Position numbers and translations under genes: made by a program
From: Thunnus maccoyii
Taxonomy: Eukaryota; Chordata; Actinopteri; Scombriformes; Scombridae
Length of the DNA stretch: 64,000 nt
Assembly: GCF_910596095.1 (NCBI RefSeq)
Contig: NC_056555.1
Coordinates: 12,702,001 to 12,766,000 of the forward strand
Reading direction: 5' to 3'
Shown here: positions 48,401 to 59,500 of the stretch, piece after piece
How positions within the stretch are numbered: the stretch's first letter is position 1
How the letters are laid out: each line of letters begins with the position of its first letter
The notes under the pieces: model-generated
What the model was told of the DNA's origin: nothing
The model's input: only the letters and a program-made list of their open reading frames with translations
Databases searched by the model: none

Positions 48401-50526
48401 ACTTTTGTAAAAAAGCTTTGTAAGAGGGAAGGAAAATCCCACTTGATGAGCAGTGATTACACAGTTAGTTTCCTATGGTGTTACTATGGCCAGTGTTTTG
48501 AAAACATCTGTCTTGACTCAGTTCTCTCATCGTGCCCTGCTTTATATGGAAAGATCCCAGGATTTTCCATACTGGAAGTCATGTATTCTGTTTTGTAAGA
48601 AGTAGCAATACAGTTGCAATACAGTGATGTTCCATATAACAGAGCATACAGTAGTTTACACTATACAGTACATTCTGTAAGTGGATAGAGTGTTTACCAC
48701 ACAATAGTAGGTGGTGATCTATTTTTTTCTTTTTCCAGGGAGTAAAATAACATTGTGATGAGCAATTGTGTGCAAGCAACAACAGAAGGATGTTTTGGGA
48801 AACATGCTTGTTACAGGAAAGTCATTGGTTCAACCCCTGAGACTTTTTGGTAAATGAGTTACAGTCTGTTCTCTTTCAGTGAGTACTGCTGAGGCAGAAC
48901 CGTAATATTGTAATAATTACCCCTCACGGTCTACTGCAGCAGTAATATTCTGTAAAATACTTACAAAATACATCTTCCTTGGTTGCTATGGATTGACCTC
49001 TGCAGTTAGAGGTACAGATAATCGGTAACCATTTTTCTGGCCTCAAAAATCATTTCACTGTGATTGTACAATAACAATAGATTAGATGACAGCGTTGTCT
49101 AGATCATACGTGGTTAAATGTTGACACTTTTAGAAATTTCAGTTGTAGAAATCTTGTCATACCCTAAATTATAAGAACTTAAACCTCTGTTAGTCCATGT
49201 CTGTGTCTGAAACCACTCCCCATTTATTATATAGTGCACTATAGCAGATGGTAGAGTAAATGGTAAAGTAAACTTATAGTAAATGGTAAAATAAATTTAT
49301 ATAAAATGGTATAGTAAATGTATAGTGAATGGTAAAGTGTAAATGTATATGTACACTTATGTCATGAGTGTTTTCAGAGAAGGCACATGTTTGCATGTTT
49401 TGCACATTTAAGTTAAATGTCAGACACAGCTACCTTTAGTGACATTTAGGGGACTTCTAGTGGACACAGCAGCTGGGTTTGGACTGAACCACAGGTGCAG
49501 TTTAATTGCTCTTTCTGACAACACAGTAATGTGTGTAAGGGCCCATTGGACGTGGTTTAAACCCATCTTAAACCTTAAACTAGAACTAAGCTAATGACAG
49601 AGCAACAGCACCATACTTGACATTTGATAAAAGACGTTTTATAGTTGAACAATAGTCTTTATTTTCATAGTGTGTAAGATAACACAACATTTTCAAATTT
49701 ATATAATTTAAAATTCAAAAAGATTGCACTGCAGCTACTTATTTGTAATGTCTGCTGTATGTTTGCAGTGTTTGTTTTGTTATTTGATTAAATGTGTTAA
49801 TTTGTTTTGTTATATGTGAAATGTAGCATACGCCTTGGGACGCAAGGCAAATTTCATAAAAATAATCTGATTATAAAGTGAAATCAAATCAAAAATAATA
49901 ACTTAAATGAAAGCACAAAACTATATTAGATTAGAGTCAAATTTTCATATAAATGCTGCAAATAAAACATTCATTGTTGCAGTATACTGTGATACAATTT
50001 CCCATTGCATACCTGCCGATTTTTACTCTGATACCAATATCTATCCAATATAATAGCAGTGTGCCAATGTGTTGGTTTGGGTCTTTATCATGTATTTATT
50101 TTATGTGTTTGGTCTGTTGTTTTTTCTACAGTTTACCCTGAGGAGTTTTTACCAACATATCAAAGTATTAAAGAAGGATCAACAGTACCCAAAGCACAAC
50201 TGGTGAGTCAATATCATCTGTTGATGCCTTGCTCGCATACAATAAGACAAATCATTTGCACATGTATTTGCAAATATAATTTTTATGTAAACTGTAACTA
50301 TATTTGTGATGCAAAAGCATGAAATGAAAGAATGCACCCTTTCATTCTTAGTATTTCTTTAGCTAACAGAAAGCAGATATTGAAGTCACTGTACTATAAG
50401 ACAGTTTTCAAATCATTACACAAAACTCTGTGACATAAAATTGAAAAATATATAATCATGCAAGTAGTTACAGACATTTGCAGAAGTTGTTTTAATGTTT
50501 ATTGGTGTGACAAGTCTGACTGTGTG

Positions 50527-50560
<34 letters not shown>

Positions 50561-53500
50561 TGAAGGGCGGGAGTCATAATGTTTGTTGACTCTTCCCACT
50601 CCTGCATGACCCAGATCATAGATGAAATACGCTGCTTAAGGTCAGTATTTAGCAGCATTTCTGCACAGACTGTCCACACACAGGCTCCTGTCTCCTCTCA
50701 CCGTGCAACATGTATGACATTATGGAGGAAGAGGAGTACGAGTTTCAGGCCGCAGACTTACCTGACGAGCCTTGTTTTTGCCCGCAGGCAGAGTTCAATG
50801 ACAAACCAGACTCTTTATTCTTCAATGATGGTGTGAGGCGGATCGACTTCATCCTGGTCTACGAAGATGAGGACAAGAAGGACTTTGAGAAGAGGCACAC
50901 TTTCCAGCGGCGCAAGGTATTTTTCTCTTTTTCAGTGTTTTTGAGCTGGTGGTTCCCCTACTGCATATCATATTAAATCTGCATGTATTTTAAGTTTTAC
51001 AAATTGTGCTCACTTTAAACGTGATAGAAAGTAATCTTCACACAAAAGCAAGCATCTGTTTGGAGTTTTAAGTGTCATTTGGGACATTTTTTTCCTTCAT
51101 TAGACAGTGTACAGTAAAGAAATAACAGGAAATGAGGGACTGGAGAGGAGGGGGATGACATACAACAAAGGTCCACTGGTGGACTTGAACCACAGATTAC
51201 ATGGTCAGCAACCTAAATCCCAAGGCTACCAGAACACTGAAATGCCAATACATTATAATATGACAATTTGAACCTCACATTTTGAGTTTTCAGTCAAGCC
51301 TTAACGAACAACGCAGTGTGTCTATGCATAGAAATTATTGTTTTTAATTGTGGTTTTTGTGTAAACTTCAGCTTAAAGTCATGTTAGGTCAGTAATAGTT
51401 GATAGATGACTAAATGAAGATGCAGTAGTGAATCAAACACAACACAATAAAGTAGAATTGGTACTTTTTCACTATGTGGATAAAGAAAATATCCAGTCAC
51501 ATATGGTAAGTCTTGTGTGTTTTATTACACATGCCAACTGTATTGACTCTTGACTATTTGTCAAGGGAGTTTTTATTTGTATCAGAATGACAGTCTGCGA
51601 GTTTAAATTAATTACCCATGACAGTGTATGGTTAGCAGATAGTGCACAGAGGCTTAAATATTGCTTGACCTTTTAATTATGCAGGAAAGGGAGCAGCTGA
51701 TCATAAATTGTTTTTATAGTGCTGCCGCACTACTTCACAATGTACTTCACATTCATCCAACACCCTTTTTTATCTTTGAGTTGCTTAGTGCAGCTGCTGT
51801 TTTGGTTCCATGAGGGAAGGAAATAAGGGGCATTACTCCTTCACTTAGATGACCAAGTCTTTGCCAAGCAAATTCAAATCATATCAGTCTGGTCATAAGC
51901 CATCTTACCCAATCTTGAACTTCATCTAACCTTATTATCTTGCAACATTGTTTGGGTCCAGAAATCTGAAAACTCCTGAAAAATGTTTGTATAGTCGTAA
52001 GGATGTTGTGCTTTGTCATTCCTACTGTATTATTAATATTTAACATGCCACTTACTTTTTACATGTCACATATTTAAATATCAGGGATATGCAGGGATTG
52101 AAGTACACAAATGAAGGACAATAAGACATGAACTGTCATTGCCAGTTGTGTTGTTTGTTGCTATAATGGTCTTTCACAATAGGTTTACAGTGAGGTATGT
52201 GTAATATAATGCTTGCAAACACCGTAGATCCATACACCTTAAAGTCTGTTGCAATTATAACTCTCAAGTAGTTTGGAAGTTGAGACAGTGCTGTTATTAG
52301 TCAAAAATTATGAGTTGGTCTTTTAGGGAAGAAAACATTATCATTTCAGTTTCCTGGAAAAGCCCGGCTGAGTGAGCCGTTTCAAGTCAGAGCTCATGAG
52401 CTTCTTCCCCGCAGATCCACTGGGACTACGGCAATTCCTCTTTCATAATCATCACAAGCCAAACTAAATCCAGTGAAGGATGAGAAGTGTCATCACCAGG
52501 CACTCCTTTGTTTTTCTAGAGCCAAACGTGGTTCAAACAGGAATTGCAAAACCTTCTCAGAGTTTTTTCAGATCTGTTTTGCTCCTTAGATGGGTGTGGC
52601 TCAGTTCAGATAGTGTTAGCTGAACTGTGTGATGACTGACTTTTAATTATGTCATTGTGTTTGCCTAAGTTTTCATGCTCTTGCGGTATTTCTTGTGAAC
52701 AGAGTTGGATAAAACAAACAGCAAAGATATTGAGTTTTGCCTTGTCAATAGTTCCTTTGAAATTCATTTGAATGGGACTAACATAATAGGATTAAGTGAA
52801 AATGTATGCAGGTGACACAATTAAGTTTGTATTTATTCAGAAAGACTGGATTTCCTTGAATAAAAATGCTCCAAAACAGTCAAAATAACAAAACAAAAAG
52901 TTAGAAGGCAGTTGAAACAAGAAGTTTTAATGATTTTCATTAATTTTGGTGAGCTACTTTTTCTATTACTCGAATATTACTCATATGTTGCGCCAAAGTG
53001 CTCAGCTTTAACAGAAGCAGCATTAGTTTTCAGTAGTATTTCAGTGCTCTTTCTAATCTTTTTTGGTGTAGCTGTGCAGCATTTCTATGACAAAGAATAG
53101 TCGCAGATTTCAGTTCACTGTAAGGCAATATTGGATGATGTACCATCAACAAAGACCTGTCTAGTTACGTGCTCTAATTTGCTGGCAGAGTCTTCATGCA
53201 TGGCTACTATGTACAGTGTAAATAATGCTTATGTTATGGAAATGGAAAATAAAATAAAGGAGCACATAAAGGCTGTCAAGGTAAAAATTCTGTCACCTTC
53301 TTCATTAAGGCAAATAAACTAATCTTAATTAAAATGCTGTTTTGTGTACATTCATATGATTACCATGGGGAGTCCTTTGACAAATGATCACAGTGTTTAC
53401 ACTGCAGGCTGAGCATGTAAGTCCTGCCCTGCTTGACTTCAGTACACCCGGCACAGAAATTGAATCACAATGGCCAGTTAGGAGGAGAGAGCATGTACAC

Positions 53501-56500
53501 AAGAACCTGACTGAAACCATTTTCTGTGTTCTTCTGTGCAGAGACGGCGAGAGTACTTTGAGGCCAGCCTGATGAAGATGGGAATGGAGCTGGAGGCAAC
53601 ACGATCTGTAAGTGGACTGCACCAATTAAGTAATTAGATTTAGGTTAGGCTGCTTTCTCTCTAACTTACAATTACAATTTACAATTCACAATTTCATTTA
53701 GCAGACGCTTTTATCCAAAGCAATGTACGTCTGAGAGTTGATACAACACAAGCAGGGATCTAGTCAGGAGAGAATAACATGAGTAAGTGCCATAAAGCTA
53801 AGTTTGAGTCTGATAGGACGTAGGTGCCAACAGGCAGTGCAGAGAGGCAATGTATGTAGGGAAGTTTTTTTTTTTTCTTTTTCTCTTTTTTTTCAGTCCA
53901 TCAAGTGCAGAGGTGTTTGTGAAAGAGCTGGGTATTTAGTCTTTTCTTAGAGAGTTAGAGGGACTCTGTGGATTGAACAGAGTTTGGTAACTCGTTCCAC
54001 CACCAGAGAACTACAGATTAGAGGAGTCTAGCTAGCAACTTAGGGCCCTGTTGTGGTGGTGGTACCAGGCGCCTTTCATTGGCAAAGCGTAGTCAGCAGG
54101 AGGGAGCATAGACCTGAATGAAGGAATTAAGGTAGGCAGGAACTGTTTTAGTTACTGTTTTGTAAGCGATTGTCAGGGTTTTGAATTTGATGTGGGCAGC
54201 AACTGGGAGCCAGTGGAGCAATATGAAACAGCGGGGTAAAGTGCTGTTTTGGGCTAGTTAAAGACTAGAGGTGCTGCTGCGTTCTGGATCATCTGCAGGA
54301 GTTTTAACATACATGTGGGGAGGCCTGCCAGTATGGAGTTGCAGTAGTCAATGTGTGATATTACAATAGCCTGTACCAGGAGTTGTGCTGCTTGCTCAGA
54401 CAGGGAGGATCTGATCCTCCTGATGTTGTACAAGACAAATTGACATGACTGAGCAGCTGAGGCCACGTGAACCTTAAAAGGTAGTTGGTCATCAATCATG
54501 ACACTCAAGTTTCAGGCAGACTTGTGGGCATGAGTTGGGTTGATTGGAGCTGGATCCCGATGTCTTGTTGTATAGAGGGACTGGCTGGGATGACAAGGAG
54601 CTCGGTCTTAGAGAGGTTAAGTTGAAGTTGGTGTCCTTTCATCCATGCCGATATATTGGTGATGCATGACGAGATCCGAGCCGAGACTGTGTGGTCTTCC
54701 GGCGGGAACAACAGGAAGAGCTGGGTATTGTCAGCATAGCAGTGGTATGGGAAATCATGGGAGCGGATTATTGCGCCAAGTGAGGTGGTGTTTATTGAGA
54801 AGAGAAGGGGACCAAGCACTGACCCTTGAGGAACCCCTGTGGTTAGGCTTTGTGGTTTGGACACTTCTCCCCTCCAAGATACTCTAAAATATCTCCCTTA
54901 GAAGTAGGACATGAACCAGCGTAGGGCAGATCCTGAGATACCAAGCTCAGTGAGTGTGGAGAGGAGGATTTGGTGGTTAACCATGTCAAAGGCAGCTGAC
55001 AGATCTAGCAGCAATAGAGCTGAGGACTGACCAGTAGCTCTAGCTGAACATAGTGATTCCATAACTGACAGGAGTGCAGTCTCGGTAGAGTGCCCCCACT
55101 TAATGCCAGACTGATTTGAGTCATACAGGTAGTTCCCATAAAGGAATTCAGAGACTTGGTTAAAGACTGTGTTCTCAAGTATTTTTGATATGAAGGGCAG
55201 GAGTGAAACCAGTCTGTAGTTTTCAACCTGGGCTGGGTTTAATTTAGGATTTTTGGAGTAGTGGGGTGACTCGACCTTGCTTAAATTCATTGGGGAACAC
55301 ACCTGTTGAAAGTGAAGAGTTGATGATGTGTGTGACTGCGGGGATAAGTGCGGGGAAAATGGTCTGTAGAAGGTTGGATGGTATTGGGTCTAGTGGACAG
55401 GGAGTGGGACGAGAATCCAGCAGAAGTTTGGAGACTTCCTCCTCGGTCAAAGGGAAGAGGAACAGAGTGTGTCTGTAGCCTCATTGACAGGGAGTGAGGA
55501 AAATTCATTATGAAGACGCATGGTAGCCAAGACCTCATTGGAAAGTTGAGTTGGTTTGAAGGACCGGAATGTGTGGCGGAAGGAGACCGTTTGTGGAGGA
55601 ATATGAGGATGTTCTGGCAAGGTGATCATGAATTGAATAAAGAAGTGGTCAGCCAGATGAAGGGGGATGACAGATTTGCTGTGGAGCAGTTCCAAGTAAA
55701 CTAAACTCTCTTTGTGTTCTGCAGGTAGTTGATGAAAAATTGATGTTCGTCAAGGTCCACATGCCTTGGGACGTGTTGTGCACCTACGCTGAGGTCCTGC
55801 ACATCAAGGTTCCTATCCAACCCAATGACCTGTCCTCGCGCCCATCTCCATGGCGCTATTTCACCTGCATCACCAAGCACTTCTACCCCAACGAGGATCT
55901 GATCACCAAGGAGGCTGAGTTCTTCACTGCCCCCTTTGAGAAAGACCGCCTGGAGTACTTCTACATCAAGGACAAGGATGTCTTCTTCACTCCTGCCATG
56001 AGGAGTAGGATGGCAAGTTTACTCATGTTGTCACAGTCAGTTCAGGCTGAGTTCTTTTCTATCACTATCACCAGAGCAGCTCAAGAAAAGCCCCCTTGAC
56101 AAAAGTTATGTTATCTATAAAAAACTATTGATATATCATGTTATCGTATGATAAAATAAAGTATGTAAACAGATTAGTAGCATGTAGATAACTTGAGCAC
56201 AACAATATAACGCTCTTCTTCTTTTCCCAGGCATATTACATTCTGAGCCGTGCCCCCTATGAAATTCGTGGGAATATCAAGAAGTTTGGTATCACAAAAC
56301 TGCTGGATGGTTCAGTGTACAAAGCTGCCTACCCTCTCCATGATGTAAGTGAGGCTATTTGCTTCTAGTGATTCAGTTAACTGCATACCGTATATATCTT
56401 ATTTTCAGAGTGTTGCTGAAAAGCTGTAACAGCATTTCCAGTTCATTTCATATGGCTTAGATTATCAAACCTGTGTGTTTAGTAACACTAGATTTATGTC

Positions 56501-59500
56501 TTATTTAGTTTATTGCAGTCATACAGTATTTAGTATGGTTTTATGGACGTTTCAGTGCAGGTTCAATGTCAAGTCCAAAGAAGAGGGCTGCCCCAATGAG
56601 AGATTCCTCCTTTATGAAGAATGGGCTCATCCCAAAAGCTTCTACAAGATGCAACCACTTGACCTCATAAGGTGAACACAAGCTTTTACTTTCTGAATAC
56701 TTTATATATACAATAAAAAGCTCTGAGTGTTTGACTTCAGTGACATTCTCACTATGTTGGAGCAGCAATATAATTATTTTCACTGTGTGTCAGTAATTAT
56801 AGTTAAAGATTTTTTTTTCCACAGGCAGTATTATGGGGAGAAGATTGGCATTTACTTTGCCTGGTTGGGTTTCTACACAATAATGCTCACTCTGGCTGCT
56901 GTTGTGGGATTGGCTTGTTTCATTTATGGATACAAGTCTCAAGAAACCAGCACTTGGAGGTATGCATTTGTATACATGTTGAATGATGAACCTGAGAGAT
57001 CTTTTCTAATATATAGATAATGTTTAGATTAACCCAATATATACTGTATTTGAAGTTATTACATTAACTAATTATCATTATCTTAAATCAGTGTAGAGCA
57101 TGGAAGGTCATTATTAACCTTATAAATAAATAGTGACAGTAAAATCTTCACTCAAGGTCCACTTACTAGCTTTTTCTAGCGCTTCATACCATATCTCAGT
57201 CTTCGTCAGTCCCTCAGTTGTCGTGGAGATGGCTCACTTGTCACCACATCATGTGATTGAAGTTCTATAGTTAGGTCACATGATCACGACAACTGAGCAA
57301 ACTGCAATGGCTGATGAAGACCCTGATATGCGACTGAAAGCTCAAAAAGTGGAGCTTAAGGTGATTATTTTGTCAAATTAATTGATGTAGTTCAACTAGC
57401 AACATATTCTGAACTATTGTTTGTTTAAAAAAAGATACTATTTTTTACAACATATTGGTCATAAATCTACATTACACCTATTTACCCCTGTGCTGTGAAA
57501 CTTTTTTTATGAATTCTCCATTTTATACATTTCTCTCTGTCTTATCTCTGTTCTGTGTTTTAATGACTGTAGCAAAGAGGTGTGTGACCCTGAGATCGGA
57601 GGACAAATTGTGATGTGTCCACAGTGTGACAGGGAATGCAAATACTGGAGGTTAAACAGCACTTGTGAAGCTTCGAAAGTGAGTTGTATTTTATCTCAAC
57701 ATAATCTAAATTTGAAATATGTACTTCCAAGATAATGTTTTTCCATGTCATCTTCCGACTAATTCCAGGCAATATGCGCAAAATACAAAAGTAACTGAGG
57801 ATTATATATTTCTGTAAAAAGTTAACATTTTGTGAGTGGTGGGCCTCTAAATAGTCAATATATTATAATGTGATTTTTACCTTTATGTCAGCAAATACTG
57901 TCATGTATGTAGTTTTGGAGCAAAGCTTCCTGGTACATATATATATAATATAATATATTTTGGAGGCAAAAATCTTTTTATAATTTATGTCTTGAATTTC
58001 TGTCTAAGAGTATTACGCACGATGCATAAAAATGAAGTGAAGTTCTGACATATTTCTCTCAGGATCATCAGTTCCTACCGTTACAGGCTTTACATATTCA
58101 AATGTCTGTGGCTGATATTTTCAACAGTGGCACAGCAACAGTCCTGTTTTAAATTAATTTGCATGTAAGCACACTAGAACTGTGACAATTTTGACTTACA
58201 TGTTTCTCATGTTTTCTTTTTTAGAAACTGTGCATATTTGATAACTTTGGAACCCTGGTGTTTGCAGTTTTTATGTCAATCTGGGGTAAGTTGTACACCG
58301 TATCACCAGCTTAGAGAGAAGCTGTAACTGACTAACTATTTGAAATGTTTATTTTGTCCTCATCTCTGGTTCTATCAAAGGGAAAATATTCTATTTTAGA
58401 CACATTTTTTAGTGTTTATGGAGGAAGACGCAGACAATACAGTGTGCCTTTAACTTTTCCCTTCTTTCTCATAATGGCACTGCCTGTTTTTTCCTGCTCC
58501 TTTTCATTTCCTGGCTGTAGTAACTTTGTTCCTGGAGTTTTGGAAGCGCTACCAGGCAGAGCTGGAGTATGAGTGGGACACTGTGGAGTTTCTGGAGCAG
58601 GAAGAGCCACCTCGTCCAGAATATGAAGCCAAGTGTATCTATGAGAGGAAAAACCCTGTCACAGGGGTAAATTACACACACACACATGCATTTTTTTGTT
58701 TGCAGCTGATGTTCTATCCCATAGTGAAAGGCACTATATAGAGATGCTATGTCCAGACAAAGCATTTTAGGTCATACCATGATGTTGTATTTCACTGTGG
58801 TTTTTTTGTGATTTAGGTGAAAGAAAAAGTGCCATATACAGCCTGTGGACGATGTGTTCGGGTGTCAATAGGAATTGGTACAGTCTTATTCTGGGTAATG
58901 TCAATAAATTACATTTTTATTTCAATTCATTTTTTGGTAACTCTTAATTTTACGAGTCTGTAATTTCCTAGGAAGTTTTTAGACATAAATGTGTTGAGAA
59001 CCTCAATTTAAAGCAAAGTAAATATTAATTCATCACTCATTTATTATTGGAAACTCAATTCTCCATATATCTTGAGTTGTACACTTGCATGTAGAGACAT
59101 TTCACATTTTTGCATGTTTAGCTGAGCTGGTGTACAGTGACTAAATGACTAGAATGACTTAATTGGAAGTATTATAATTGAACACTGTCTCTATTTTCTC
59201 TGTAACTTGTACCAAATTAATAGTTCTTTTCAGGAAACTTCTTGGAAATTATTTGAAAATTATTCATGTCATTGCTCTGTTGTCTATAATAAAGGCTTAA
59301 AAATATCATTTTCAAAACATGCATTGTCTTCTAAATTACAAATTGCCTTTTATAGATACTGTTGATCGTGGCATCCATTGTGGCCATCACTGTGTACCGC
59401 CTGGCTGTGTTCTTTGCCTTCTCGGCAAAACTCAGAGCTCAGGATCTGAAGGAGCTGGAGCCGTTAAAGGAGTATGTGACGCCTCAGATGGCCACCTCTG

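Noticed and set aside
53131-53322. 63-codon ORF in ano6 intron 3
   Set aside because: No good acceptor or donor in phase with exons 3 and 4, and human ANO6 has no sequence at that point.
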